Shown: positions 26,336 to 35,244 of the stretch, piece after piece | Numbering within the stretch: the stretch's first letter is position 1 | Layout: each line of letters starts with the position of its first letter | Source: Actinomycetes bacterium | GTDB lineage: Bacteria; Actinomycetota; Acidimicrobiia; Acidimicrobiales; JAMCPL01 | NCBI GenBank assembly: GCA_021816935.1 | Contig: JAKAWR010000013.1 | Location: 1 to 55,038 of the forward strand | Reading direction: 5' to 3' | Length of the DNA: 55,038 nt | Translations under genes and position numbers: made by a program | The notes under the pieces: generated by a model | The model's input: only the letters and a program-made list of their open reading frames with translations | Database searches by the model: none | What the model was told of the DNA's origin: nothing

Positions 26336-27051
26336 TGGTGGAACGCTCAAGCGACGCCGGTGCGCGCCCGCTGAGCATCGTACCCGTCACTGGGATCGGC
26401 GAGGTCGAGGCCGGTGCCGACATCGCCGCTCTGCTTCTTGAACACGCCGATCTCCACCGCCACGACGTCGTGGTAGTCACCCAGAAGATCGTCTCGAAGG
26501 CAGAAGGGCGGAGGGTCCCGACCGACCCGCCATCGAAGGAGGATCTTGTGCTCTCGGAGGCGACTCGAGTGCTCAGGCGCCGCGGCGAGCTTTTCATCAC
26601 TGAGACAAGGCACGGCTTCGTGTGTGCCAACTCTGGCGTGGACTTCTCCAACGTACCGGAGGGGTTCGCACTCCTGCTGCCCGTCGACCCCGACCGTTCC
26701 GCTCGCAGGATCCGCGACCGCATACGGGCGATGTCAGGGCTCGAGATAGGCGTCATCATCTCCGACACGTTCGGCAGGGCGTGGAGGAACGGGCTTGCTG
26801 ACGTAGCGATCGGCTGTGCCGGGATCGCCGCTGTCGTCGATCTGAGGGGAACCACCGATACCCGAGGCCGCGTCCTTCAGGCAACTCAGGTGTGCATTGC
26901 GGACGAGATCGCTTCAGCCGCGGACCTCGTCATGGGGAAGGCTTTCGGCGTACCGGTGGCGGTCGTGAGGGGGCTTGACGAGGGAGTTTTCCGGGAGAGC
27001 GCTGTAGCGGCGGAGGTCGTGCGGCAACCTTCCGAAGATCTTTTCCGCTGA
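26335..27051 (+). CDS. cofE: coenzyme F420-0:L-glutamate ligase
   Basis: CofE adds glutamates to F420-0 using GTP. The 238-aa protein has VVVTQKIVSKAEGR near residue 45, ETRHGFVCANSGVDFSN, DRIRAMSGLEIGVIISDTFG, RAWRNGLADVAIGCAG and LRGTTDTRGRVLQATQ, all characteristic. It is the stand-alone form; the C-terminal nitroreductase-like domain of mycobacterial FbiB is absent, so a separate dehydro-F420 reductase would be needed if that route is used. It starts in the cofD stop codon. Confidence 0.95.
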   Translation: MVERSSDAGARPLSIVPVTGIGEVEAGADIAALLLEHADLHRHDVVVVTQKIVSKAEGRRVPTDPPSKEDLVLSEATRVLRRRGELFITETRHGFVCANSGVDFSNVPEGFALLLPVDPDRSARRIRDRIRAMSGLEIGVIISDTFGRAWRNGLADVAIGCAGIAAVVDLRGTTDTRGRVLQATQVCIADEIASAADLVMGKAFGVPVAVVRGLDEGVFRESAVAAEVVRQPSEDLFR

Positions 27052-27143
27052 TCTTTCTCGGGACTTCATACTCCACATCGGGCCGGCGCATAACACTCTG
27101 ACGCCTGAATACAGCGAGGGCGAGGTTTCTTGGCGCTTCTTTC

Positions 27144-28097
27144 CTAGGCGTGCGACCGCCCGTTCTCCTCCCAACCGATCACGGCCGCAAGTCCCTCGTC
27201 CAGATCCGTCCAGGCCCGCCAACCGAGGACCTCGCCGGCACGGGCCGGATCGAGGCTGTTGTGCCGTAGCTCCCCCGGGCGGGCGGCCTCGTGGACCACC
27301 TCCACTTCGGTCGCCGACAACCGCAGCATCCGCTCCGCGATCTCGTTGACAGTCGTCTCACGACCCGTTCCCACGTTCAAGACCATTCCCTCACCGCCCC
27401 CCACAGCACGCACGAACGCGTCCACCGCATCGTCTACGAATACGAAGTCCCTTGTCTGCTCGCCGTCGCCGAAGATCACGAGCGGCTCGCGCTTCCTCAG
27501 CCGCTCGGAGAAAATGGCCACTACGCCCGCCTCGCCGTATGGATCCTGACGGGCTCCATAGACGTTGGCGAGCGCGAGCGCGCAATACTCGATCCCGTAG
27601 AGGTGCCTGTACACTGCAAGGTAGTCGAGCGGCGCCCTCTTGGACGCCCCGTAAGGCGACAACGGCCCGAAGCCGAGCGACTCGGGAATAGGCAGCTCCT
27701 CCCGTTCCGGTTCGCCGTAGAGGGTCCCACCGGAGGCTGCGTACATCACCTTCGATGTCCCAGCTGCCCGAGCTCCTTCCAGGATCCGGATCGTACCGGC
27801 CACGTTCACGTCTGCATCGGCAAACGGTCGCTCGACCGAAGCCCTCACGCTCGACTGGGCCGCCAGGTGGAACACGATCTCGGGGCGCCGCCGCGCGATC
27901 AGGTCGACAGCTTCGGGTGCCCTGATGTCGATCTGGTGGAAGCTGAAGCTGCCCTTGTGCGCACGTGCGTCGGAAAGGTTCGAGAGGCTGCCTGTAGACA
28001 GGTCGTCGATCACGTCCACCTCGTACCCCTCCGCAAGCAGGCGGTCGACCAGGTTGGAACCGATGAAGCCGGCCCCGCCGGTAACCAGCACCCTCAT
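27144..28097 (-). CDS. NAD-dependent epimerase/dehydratase (UDP-glucose 4-epimerase type)
   Basis: An extended SDR of 317 aa: Rossmann motif VTGGAGFIGSNLVDRL at the N-terminus, DDLSTG, HLAAQSSVRASVERP, catalytic YGASK (Tyr-x3-Lys) after FGPLSP, NVYGARQDPYGEAGVV, and DGEQTRDFVFVDDAVDAF. These suggest a sugar-nucleotide 4-epimerase. The position usually giving STSSxVYG reads AASGGTLYGE here, so the catalytic Ser/Thr may be displaced and the exact reaction is uncertain. It starts in the stop codon of the upstream pyrophosphorylase (ATGA overlap), so both probably feed one sugar-nucleotide pathway for wall polysaccharide. Confidence 0.9.
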   Translation of the reverse strand: MRVLVTGGAGFIGSNLVDRLLAEGYEVDVIDDLSTGSLSNLSDARAHKGSFSFHQIDIRAPEAVDLIARRRPEIVFHLAAQSSVRASVERPFADADVNVAGTIRILEGARAAGTSKVMYAASGGTLYGEPEREELPIPESLGFGPLSPYGASKRAPLDYLAVYRHLYGIEYCALALANVYGARQDPYGEAGVVAIFSERLRKREPLVIFGDGEQTRDFVFVDDAVDAFVRAVGGGEGMVLNVGTGRETTVNEIAERMLRLSATEVEVVHEAARPGELRHNSLDPARAGEVLGWRAWTDLDEGLAAVIGWEENGRSHA

Positions 28098-29212
28098 CGT
28101 CCGATCTCTCCCGCGTTGCCTTGCCCGGTGACCTTCGCTCCCTCTTCCACGACCTCGCCCGGCCCGACGATCGCAAGGCCGGCAACGGTGGCTCCGGCCC
28201 TCACCTCCGAGGAGCCACTCACGATGGCCTCGTCAATCGTCGCCCCTGCCGCCACCATGACACCGTCCATCAACACTGACCGGCGCACGGCGGCACCGGC
28301 CACCAAAGTACAGCCCCTTCCCACCACCGACTCCTTCACCACGGCTCCTTTCCCGACCACACTGCCGTCCATCAAGAGGGCAGGTGCCGCCACGTCTCCC
28401 TCTATCCGCACATCCCCGGTGGCCCATACGCCTTCGGCAACGCTGCGGGCACCGGGCGGAAGCATGAAAATCCTGCTCTCCGCAGTAGCGCAGCCCTGCA
28501 TGAACGCGTCAAGGCAGTCGAGATTCGCCCTCAGGTAGGCCTCTGGCGTTCCCGCATCGACCCAGTATCCGGGCGTCGGGAGCGCAAAGAGCGATCCTCT
28601 CGCTACGAGCTCCGGGAAAACCTCCCGCTCGACCGATACCCTGACTCCGGGACGGATCAGATCGAGCACCTCCGGCTCCATCGCATAGGTGCCGCCGTTA
28701 ATCAGGTTCGCCGGGGCGGTGCCGGGCGGGGGCTTCTCCACGAACCGCCGTACCCGCCCGGTCGCGTCGCAGTCGACAACCCCGAAACGGGACGGATCAT
28801 CCACGGGAACAAGCCCGATCGTGGCCATGGCCCCCCTCTCCCGATGAAAGTCGACCAGCCCGGCAAGATCCCCATCCGTGATCACATCGCCGTTCAATAC
28901 TGCAAAGGTTTCGTTCACGCCCGCCTCCGCCGCAGCGAAACGTATGGCTCCGGCGGTGTCGAGGGGTTCGGGCTCCACGGCATATTGCACGGCCAGGCCC
29001 GCCACGCACGAGTCCGGATACGCTCTCTTGAACGCGTCGGGCCGGTAACCCATGGATAGCACCGCTTCGTCTACCGCGGGCCCGCCTGAGAGCCGCCCGA
29101 GCACCCGCTCCAGCATGGCAAGCCCGGCTACCGGAAGGAGCTGCTTGGGCGTGGAATAGGTAAGGGGCCTCAACCTCGTCCCCTCCCCGCCGATCAGCAC
29201 TACGACCTTCAC
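28094..29212 (-). CDS. NDP-sugar pyrophosphorylase (ManB-like mannose-1-phosphate guanylyltransferase type)
   Basis: A 372-aa enzyme that activates a sugar 1-phosphate. The nucleotidyltransferase domain has the signature VLIGGEGTRLRPLTYSTPKQ at residues 5-24, LNGDVITDGDL (metal Asp), and FVEKPPPG. The C-terminal 120 residues are a left-handed beta-helix of hexapeptide-like repeats (LLMDGSVVGKGAVV, SVLMDGVMVAAGATI). GTG 29212 is chosen because it begins exactly at KVVVLIGG and has a GGTGGGGG site. The nearby cofD-cofE and wbbL-rmlD-like genes mirror mycobacterial fbiA-fbiB-manB-wbbL-rmlD, which favours ManB; RmlA or GlmU-like specificity is possible. Confidence 0.9.
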   Translation of the reverse strand: MKVVVLIGGEGTRLRPLTYSTPKQLLPVAGLAMLERVLGRLSGGPAVDEAVLSMGYRPDAFKRAYPDSCVAGLAVQYAVEPEPLDTAGAIRFAAAEAGVNETFAVLNGDVITDGDLAGLVDFHRERGAMATIGLVPVDDPSRFGVVDCDATGRVRRFVEKPPPGTAPANLINGGTYAMEPEVLDLIRPGVRVSVEREVFPELVARGSLFALPTPGYWVDAGTPEAYLRANLDCLDAFMQGCATAESRIFMLPPGARSVAEGVWATGDVRIEGDVAAPALLMDGSVVGKGAVVKESVVGRGCTLVAGAAVRRSVLMDGVMVAAGATIDEAIVSGSSEVRAGATVAGLAIVGPGEVVEEGAKVTGQGNAGEIGR

Positions 29213-29435
29213 TACGCTGCCCCCACCTGTAAACGCGCATTCCCCAAGAGCGAGCTCCCCTTCACGACAGCTCGCGTACGCGCTACACGCCTCCTGCATC
29301 CACGGGTCTTCAGCCTCACAGTAGGGCTCCCCTTCCTAGAACCTCAGCGGCCCGGTGTCGTGTCCACCAATTGGTGCGCTGCTATTCGGTGGACCAGGGA
29401 CGCCATCTGGCAAGGCGGAGGTGACGTCTCAACCG

Positions 29436-30395
29436 TCACTTCTTGGTCGGCGAAGAAGCAGGCGAGGGCGGAGCGACCGTAATCGGCGTCGTGCTCGTCG
29501 TAGCCTTGCCCGTGCTCGGAGTCCCGGCTACGGGTACCTTCCCCGTCGAGCCCGCCGGAGGCGAAGCCGGCACTGTACTGGTCGGAACCGTACTGGTCGG
29601 AACCGTACTGGTCGGAACCGTACTGGTCGGCACCGTACCGGTCGGAACCGTACCGGTCGGCGCCGAGCCCACCGGCACAGAACCCGGAGTGCTCGGCGTG
29701 GTCGCACTGGGAGATACGCCGGACTGGTCCTGGAGCAACGTACTGATGATCTTCTGCGAAGGCTTCGGGGGCGTTGCCTTGCCCGGCAGGTAGCCGAACG
29801 AGAGCAACTCGCCGTTGCCCAGCACCGCCTTCGCCGGGTTGCCCTGCAGCGGGCTGCCTGACGAGCTGTCAAAGCTCGACCAGGTCTCGATCTTGACCTT
29901 GCCGATCTTCCCGGCATCAGGACTGCCCTTGGGGCAGGCTTCACCATCGTGCAGAGCCGAGGTACCAGGATACTGGATCGTCGAGCTCGTGAGGATCAGG
30001 CCCGGGTATGACTTCACGAAGTTCCCCAGCGTATCCTGGTGTTTCTTGATCGCGGCCTGCGCGATCTTGATGACGCCGTCGGCGCTCGTAGTGAGCTGCC
30101 CCGAGCCCTTAACCGCGGCCAACGCCGACGATGCCGGAGCCGCTGGCAGGTTGGACTCCAGCTTGCCGCAGATATCGAACGCAAACCCCGCGTAATGCGT
30201 CTTGGAGTTCGTGTTGGTCGACGCACTCGCCTTGTGGCCGAGCTCGTAGCGGGAGTAGACGATCGACGCTATGCCGAGCAGCGCTATCACTACGAGGCTC
30301 GCATACCAGTTGAGAGGCCTGCTCCCCTTGTACGACTTGCTCGAGCCGGATCTTGCAGCGCGCGCCACCTGCTTTGCTATGTCTCTCGTCGTCAT
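29436..30395 (-). CDS. membrane-anchored protein with a TVPTS-repeat tail
   Basis: A 319-aa protein. One membrane helix near residues 30-50 (WYASLVVIALLGIASIVYSR) follows a short basic cytoplasmic N-terminus, so the rest faces outside. The extracytoplasmic domain (about 65-215) has two cysteines (FDICGKLES, GEACPKGS) and a hydrophobic LSFGYLPG strand. The last 100 residues are Pro/Thr/Ser-rich with tandem TVPTS units, probably a stalk crossing the wall or a mannosylation target. Not recognised as a named family. It starts 15 nt after the MmgE/PrpD-like gene; a TAATGT box nine nt before the ATG may give its own promoter. Confidence 0.82.
   Translation of the reverse strand: MTTRDIAKQVARAARSGSSKSYKGSRPLNWYASLVVIALLGIASIVYSRYELGHKASASTNTNSKTHYAGFAFDICGKLESNLPAAPASSALAAVKGSGQLTTSADGVIKIAQAAIKKHQDTLGNFVKSYPGLILTSSTIQYPGTSALHDGEACPKGSPDAGKIGKVKIETWSSFDSSSGSPLQGNPAKAVLGNGELLSFGYLPGKATPPKPSQKIISTLLQDQSGVSPSATTPSTPGSVPVGSAPTGTVPTGTVPTSTVPTSTVPTSTVPTSTVPASPPAGSTGKVPVAGTPSTGKATTSTTPITVAPPSPASSPTKK
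29581..29655. repeat. 15-bp tandem repeat coding TVPTS/TVPTG
   Basis: Five units of the type GTCGGAACCGTACTG (plus-strand reading), with partial units on both sides. The first three are identical in DNA, suggesting recent expansion; the unit length keeps the frame. Confidence 0.92.
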
Positions 30396-30410
30396 GCAGG
30401 CTACACATTA

Positions 30411-32063
30411 CTACGCAAGAAGATCTGCAAGCACCTCGGCCAACGACGGCGCATCCAGGGAGACCAGGCCGCCGAGCCGTGCGACCGCCTGTGCGGATGC
30501 TCCCGTCGCAAGGAGCTTCTCCCGCGCCACTTCCTCCCGGCTCTCCTCGCCCGGCGCAGACGGCGATCCCCGGGCGGCATCGCGGCGGACCTCGAACACC
30601 TCGCCTGTCGAGAGCCGGACGCTCACGGCAGCGCCGATGGGCTTCGTCGCGTCCTCGAATCCCGGAGACGGCGGGCCAAACGGGGATCCCTGCTCGCCAT
30701 CCTCTGCGTTGCCAGTTGCCCCAACCGCTCCCCCACTGCCTTCGCCGCCCGCGCCCGCGCCAGCCGCATCGTTACCGCCGGCACCCCCGCCGCCACGACC
30801 ACCTGCAGCCGCAGCGCCGCCTGCGGTAACGGTTTCCGCCGTCGCCATCTTCGCCAGCCAACCGGTTGCGCGCGCACCCGCCTCCCGCAGTGCCTCGCCG
30901 ATCGGGGCGGTCCCGCCAAGTGCCGCCAGCGTCAGGCCCAGGTCGTGTTCGACCCTCACCTTGGCGGCCAGCGCCCAGATCCCCCCGTCCGCCAGACGCT
31001 CCCCCGCCAGGTCTGCCGCCAAGAACCCGCCCCTGGCAAGGCCGGCCGCCACGGCATACCCCACGGAGAACTGGAGCGCGGTAAGCGGAGAACCCGCCCC
31101 TTCGATGTAGGCACCGGCTCGCTTCTCCATTCCCGACGTGAAGGCCGACGCCCTGACCACAACCTCTTCCACCGTACCCGGCCCGGCCACGACGCCCTCA
31201 GCCGCAAGTATATCGTGTAACGCTATTGCGCAGTCGACCGCGGTGTCGATGTAAGCACAACCCGGATACGGCTTGATCGACAGCGTGTCGGTGTGCCAAC
31301 GGCTCCCGAGCCCGCGGGTGAACGCGCCCGGTAGCGGCACATCGGCATACGACTCCATCACGCCCCCGGCGTGCTCGAACACGTCCGCGGCACCAACCAT
31401 CCCGGCCAAGGCCGCATCGCATGCATCCAAACCGGCCCTTACCTGGGTGGCCGCCAGCAGCGCCTTCGACTCCCCGGCGAAGAAGGGGTGATTCAGCGTC
31501 CACGGCGGCGCGGTGAAAGCGATGCCCCACGCCCTGGCCCATGCCCCCCATGATGCGTTCTCCAGGTACATGCGAGCTGCCACCGAACCGGCGAGATGGG
31601 TGTGGGCGGCCGTCTGGCCCCGGAAAGGCCCCAGCGTGACCGACGCCGTAACCCGGGCTGCGCATTCGTCGGCCACCACCACTGCCGCCACCAGGCGCAT
31701 CCCGTCCAACCCCATCGCGGTTGCGTAGGCCAGCGGAACGGAGACAGTGGAATGCGACACGTGCCCGGCATACAACGTGTCGTCGAAATCGAGCGCCATG
31801 GTGAGCGCCGCCAGCACGTAGGCGCATGCCTTCGGATCGCTCTGGAGCGGCGGCCCGAAAGCACTCACAATCTTCCCGCCCAGCGGATGGGAAAGCGTGG
31901 CCCTCGCGGCCGCGATCTGCGAAGCTATCTGGGCAGTGGCGAGGCTCAGCACCCTCTCGGGTATGTCACCTGGCCGGACGGCGGCCGCCCAGCGGGCCAG
32001 AGTCGGACCCAGGCTGCCGCTCGCTTCGCCGGTACCGGGAGCCCCAGATGCCGGAGGAGCCAT
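30411..32063 (-). CDS. MmgE/PrpD family protein
   Basis: A 550-aa member of the MmgE/PrpD fold (2-methylcitrate dehydratase and cis-aconitate decarboxylase relatives). Recognisable stretches: ALTMALDFDDTLYAGHVSHS near residue 90, HTHLAGSVAARMYLEN, AWGIAFTAPPWTLNHPFFAG, GGVMESYADVPLPGAFTRGL, and KPYPGCAYIDTAVDCAIAL with the Lys-Pro-Tyr-Pro motif. A Gly/Ala-rich insertion of about 40 residues (about 410-450) interrupts the C-terminal domain. The substrate cannot be assigned. It is the third gene of a run with the ABC ATPase and permease, 6 nt after the permease stop. Confidence 0.88.
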   Translation of the reverse strand: MAPPASGAPGTGEASGSLGPTLARWAAAVRPGDIPERVLSLATAQIASQIAAARATLSHPLGGKIVSAFGPPLQSDPKACAYVLAALTMALDFDDTLYAGHVSHSTVSVPLAYATAMGLDGMRLVAAVVVADECAARVTASVTLGPFRGQTAAHTHLAGSVAARMYLENASWGAWARAWGIAFTAPPWTLNHPFFAGESKALLAATQVRAGLDACDAALAGMVGAADVFEHAGGVMESYADVPLPGAFTRGLGSRWHTDTLSIKPYPGCAYIDTAVDCAIALHDILAAEGVVAGPGTVEEVVVRASAFTSGMEKRAGAYIEGAGSPLTALQFSVGYAVAAGLARGGFLAADLAGERLADGGIWALAAKVRVEHDLGLTLAALGGTAPIGEALREAGARATGWLAKMATAETVTAGGAAAAGGRGGGGAGGNDAAGAGAGGEGSGGAVGATGNAEDGEQGSPFGPPSPGFEDATKPIGAAVSVRLSTGEVFEVRRDAARGSPSAPGEESREEVAREKLLATGASAQAVARLGGLVSLDAPSLAEVLADLLA

Positions 32064-32069
32064 GCCCCT

Positions 32070-32840
32070 CTACTCCCACCGCCACGCGAGCGCAGCCGCC
32101 GCCGGAGCGGCCACGGCCCAGATGATGAGGACGGCCCAGCTCGACCCCGGCACGCCACCCGAGTGGCCCAGCGAATGCGAAAGACCCTCCGCCAGTGCCG
32201 CCGCAGGCAGGGCCTTGGCAATCGCAGCCAGCCATCCCGGGTATCTCGACAGAGGCACGATCATGTCGCCGACCAGCAGGAGCACGATGTAGAGACCGTT
32301 CGTCACCGCCAGGTTCACCTCTGCCTTGAGCGATCCCGCTAGCAGGAGACCTATTCCGGAGAATGCGATCGTACCGAGAATCATGACCGCGATCACCTCG
32401 CCAGCGTTGCCGCCCCCGTTCCAACCGAGACCGGCCGCCACAGCGAGGATCAGCGCCACCTGGATGATCTCCAGAACGAGCACGCCGGCCACCTTCGCTG
32501 TGATGAGCGCCGGGCGGCCCAGCGGCGTCGATCCCAGCCTCTTCAGGTACTTGTATCCCCTCTCGAACCCGGTAGCGATCCCGAGGCTCACCATTGCAGT
32601 CGACATGACGGCGAGGGCCAGTATGCCCGGAGCGAGGAAATCTATCGGCTTCTCGTGGGCGACAGTGAAAGCATGCACCTCGGCGAAAAAAACCAGCAGG
32701 ATCAGGGGAATCCCGAGGGTGACCAGCAGCGACTCGCCCCGCCGGAGAGCCATTGCCACCTCGGCCTTCGACTGCACGATCAGGCGCCGGTGAAGCGGTG
32801 CCCCGGCCTTTTCCTCTGCCGCCCGAGCAACCTCGGTCAC
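32070..32840 (-). CDS. ABC-2 type transporter permease
   Basis: A 256-aa protein with six likely membrane helices (LLVTLGIPLILLVFFAEVHA, ILALAVMSTAMVSLGIATGF, LVLEIIQVALILAVAAGLGW, AVMILGTIAFSGIGLLLAGS, GLYIVLLLVGDMIVPL, WAVLIIWAVAAPAAAALAW). The loop ERGYKYLKRLGSTPLGR between helices 2 and 3 is the typical ABC-2 coupling region. The start GTG 32840 overlaps the ATPase stop as GTGA, so it pairs with that ATPase. The transported compound is unknown. Confidence 0.9.
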   Translation of the reverse strand: MTEVARAAEEKAGAPLHRRLIVQSKAEVAMALRRGESLLVTLGIPLILLVFFAEVHAFTVAHEKPIDFLAPGILALAVMSTAMVSLGIATGFERGYKYLKRLGSTPLGRPALITAKVAGVLVLEIIQVALILAVAAGLGWNGGGNAGEVIAVMILGTIAFSGIGLLLAGSLKAEVNLAVTNGLYIVLLLVGDMIVPLSRYPGWLAAIAKALPAAALAEGLSHSLGHSGGVPGSSWAVLIIWAVAAPAAAALAWRWE

Positions 32841-33802
32841 CGCTCCTCCAATCTCTCGCCCCTGACGACCTGCAGATAGGCATCCTCCAGATTCCTCGCA
32901 CCGGTATCCAGCGCCTCGATGGCCACGTTCTCGGCTGCCAGGTAGGCGGTCATGGCCGCCAGCTGATCGGGACTCGGTGCAACCCTCAACTCGTAGGTGC
33001 ATGATGCCTCCTCCACGACCCAACCGGGTGCCTCGCCGAGATGCCGGCACAGCTCGTCGGCATCGATCCTTACGGATGTGCGCAGGCGAGCCGGCACCGG
33101 TCCATCCGGAGAGGCGGCAAGGATCTCCTTCAGGGTGCCCCGCATCACGCAGCGACCCCGGGCCAGGATCAACACCTCGTCGGCAAGTCGCTCCGCCTCA
33201 GCAAGCTCATGGGTGGTCAGGATCACGCATGCACCGCTCTCTCTCAGCTCCTCGAGCAGTCCCCTGATCGCCAACCTGCCTTCCGGATCGACGCCCGCCG
33301 TGGGCTCGTCCAGGAACGCTACATCGGGGTTGGGAAGCAGTGCCAGAGCGAGTGATAATCGCTGCCTTTCGCCACCAGAAAGCCGCCTGTAGGGTGTCCT
33401 CGCAGCGGCCGTAAGACCGGCCTCGCCGAGAACCCGGTCCGGGTCGCACGAACGGCGGTAGTAACCCGAGAAAAGCCTGATGACCTGCTGCGGCGTCATC
33501 GAGGGATATACCCCTCCCTCCTGAAGCATGACCCCTATTCTCGGTGCAAGCCTGCGGCTGTCGCCGGCCGGATCAAGGCCGAGAACGCGAACCTCCCCGC
33601 CCGACGGCCTCCTGTAGCCCTCCAATGCCTCGATGGTGGAGGTCTTCCCCGCACCGTTGGGCCCGAGGATCGCCAGTATCCGGCCCGGGTATGCCTCGAA
33701 AGACAGGCTGGCGACTGCGGTAAGCTCGCCGTATGTCATCGACATATCGGAGCAGATTACAGCCGGACCGCCGCCTCCCGCCGTCCTCGATGCAGCATCC
33801 AT
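32837..33802 (-). CDS. ABC transporter ATP-binding protein
   Basis: A 321-aa ATPase: Walker A GPNGAGKTSTIEALEG near residue 50, Q-loop MLQEGGVYPSMTP, signature LSGGERQRLSLALAL, Walker B DVAFLDEPTAGVDPEG, H-loop LTTHELAEAERL. The C-terminal 80 residues are the accessory domain of drug/antibiotic exporters of this class. The start ATG 33802 has no Shine-Dalgarno but lies 8 nt after a TATGCT box. It is divergent from serS, with only 91 bp between the start codons, and is the first gene of an ATPase-permease-MmgE run. Confidence 0.93.
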   Translation of the reverse strand: MDAASRTAGGGGPAVICSDMSMTYGELTAVASLSFEAYPGRILAILGPNGAGKTSTIEALEGYRRPSGGEVRVLGLDPAGDSRRLAPRIGVMLQEGGVYPSMTPQQVIRLFSGYYRRSCDPDRVLGEAGLTAAARTPYRRLSGGERQRLSLALALLPNPDVAFLDEPTAGVDPEGRLAIRGLLEELRESGACVILTTHELAEAERLADEVLILARGRCVMRGTLKEILAASPDGPVPARLRTSVRIDADELCRHLGEAPGWVVEEASCTYELRVAPSPDQLAAMTAYLAAENVAIEALDTGARNLEDAYLQVVRGERLEER

Positions 33803-33810
33803 ACGGAGAA

Positions 33811-33816
33811 AGCATA
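33811..33816 (-). promoter_or_regulatory. -10 box TATGCT of the ABC ATPase gene, leaderless arrangement
   Basis: On the minus strand TATGCT is followed by 8 nt and then the ATG at 33802. No -35 resembling TTGACA is visible. Confidence 0.4.
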
Positions 33817-33893
33817 GATCGTCGCCCGGTAGGCGGCCCAGCCGCAGCCCGCCTCCACGTAGCCGCCCTCCCTGTCGCCGCCCTCCCGATGCG

Positions 33894-35132
33894 ATGATCG
33901 ACATCACCCTCCTGCGCAACGATCCCGACCTGGTCCGGCGCATGGTCGCACTTCGCGGATCCGACGTCGACGTGGACAAGTTGATCGAGCTCGACGTGGC
34001 GCTACGGGCCAGGACCCAGCAATCGGAGGAACTCCGCTCGCGCCAACGCAGCCTGGGAAAGGCACCCCGGACACCCGAGGAGATCGAGGCGGCCCGCGGT
34101 CTCAAAGAGGAGCTACGCCAAGCTGGCGATGAGGTCCAGGCACTTCAGGATGCCCGGGACGATCTCTGGGCCCGCCTGCCCAATCTCCTGGCGGACGACA
34201 CCCCCGAAGGAGAGGGTGAGGAGGGCAACGTCGAACTTCGCCGGATCGGGGATCCGGTTGCCGCGGACGACGGGCGGGCTCACGATGCGGTCGGCACCCG
34301 CCTCGAGATTTTCGACCTGGAGCGGGGCGCCGAAGTTGCGGGTTCCGGTTTCTACTACTGGCGCGGGGCCGGGGCTCGTATGGCATGGGCGCTCTTCTCC
34401 TACGCTCTCGACCACCTGGCAGAGCGGGGCTTCACGCCGATGATGACTCCCGTCGTGGCACGGGACAAGGTGCTCTTCGGGACCGGCTACCTCCCCTTCT
34501 TTGCCGGCGAGATCTACAGGATCGAGAACACCGACCTGTCGCTCATCGGGACTTCCGAGCAGACGCTGATCGGCTACTACGGCGACTCCGTCCTCGACGC
34601 TGATGAGCTGCCGATACTCGTGACCGCCTTCACCCCGTGCTTCCGGACGGAGGCGGGAGCCGCCGGCAAGGCTACGAGGGGCGGTTTCCGGGTCCACCAG
34701 TTCCACAAGGTCGAGCAGATCGTCATCTGCCGACCCGAGGACTCGCAGTCGTGGCTCGATCGCTGCCAGGAAAACGCAGAGGCGATCATGTCCGGCCTCG
34801 GACTCCCCTACCGTGTCGTGAGAGTCTGCGTGGGGGACCTCGGCGCGCCTGCCTACAAGAAATATGACACCGAAGCATGGTTCCCCTCTTTCGGCACCTA
34901 CCGCGAGACCCACTCGAACAGCAATCTAACTGACTACCAGGCACGCCGCTTCAAGATCCGCTACCGCGGGGAGAACGGCATGGTCTTTCCGCATACCATC
35001 TCCGCCACCGCCATCACGGACCGGGCGCTGCTCGCGATCCTCGAGAACAACGTCCGGCCCGACGGGTCCGTCGTCGTACCCGAGGTGCTCCGGCCCTACC
35101 TCGGGGGGATGGAGCTCATCTCACCTCGGTAG
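33894..35132 (+). CDS. serS: seryl-tRNA synthetase
   Basis: A 412-aa class II synthetase that charges tRNA-Ser. The N-terminal coiled-coil arm (residues 1-105; MIDITLLRNDPDLVRRMVAL, heptads through DEVQALQDARDDLW) is complete. Motif 1 (RGFTPMMTPVVARDKVLFGT), motif 2 with catalytic Arg (FTPCFRTEAGAAGKATRGGF, then RVHQFHKVEQ) and motif 3 (NGMVFPHTISATAITDRALL) are in order. The serine-binding TxE stretch reads LSLIGTSEQTLIGYY instead of the more common LxLIPTAEVPLT. This is a recognised sequence variant, not a broken site. The ATG at 33894 begins at the conserved MIDI start. Confidence 0.96.
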   Translation: MIDITLLRNDPDLVRRMVALRGSDVDVDKLIELDVALRARTQQSEELRSRQRSLGKAPRTPEEIEAARGLKEELRQAGDEVQALQDARDDLWARLPNLLADDTPEGEGEEGNVELRRIGDPVAADDGRAHDAVGTRLEIFDLERGAEVAGSGFYYWRGAGARMAWALFSYALDHLAERGFTPMMTPVVARDKVLFGTGYLPFFAGEIYRIENTDLSLIGTSEQTLIGYYGDSVLDADELPILVTAFTPCFRTEAGAAGKATRGGFRVHQFHKVEQIVICRPEDSQSWLDRCQENAEAIMSGLGLPYRVVRVCVGDLGAPAYKKYDTEAWFPSFGTYRETHSNSNLTDYQARRFKIRYRGENGMVFPHTISATAITDRALLAILENNVRPDGSVVVPEVLRPYLGGMELISPR

Positions 35133-35163
35133 AGCTTCACCGGATCGGGATGCCGGGTTCAGT

Positions 35164-35201
35164 CCCCTCGGCAAACACCCGGCCCCTCGGCAAACACCCG
35201 G
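35164..35201. repeat. two perfect tandem copies of a 19-bp unit
   Basis: CCCCTCGGCAAACACCCGG at 35164-35182 is repeated exactly at 35183-35201, between the convergent 3' ends of serS and the glycosyltransferase gene. Confidence 0.95.
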
Positions 35202-35244
35202 CGAACCGAACGCCAGCGGCCTGTCAACGAACCGGACCCAGGCG

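Noticed and set aside
30039..31220. 393-aa plus-strand frame
   Set aside because: Antisense to the TVPTS protein and MmgE/PrpD genes, with Arg-rich shadow composition.
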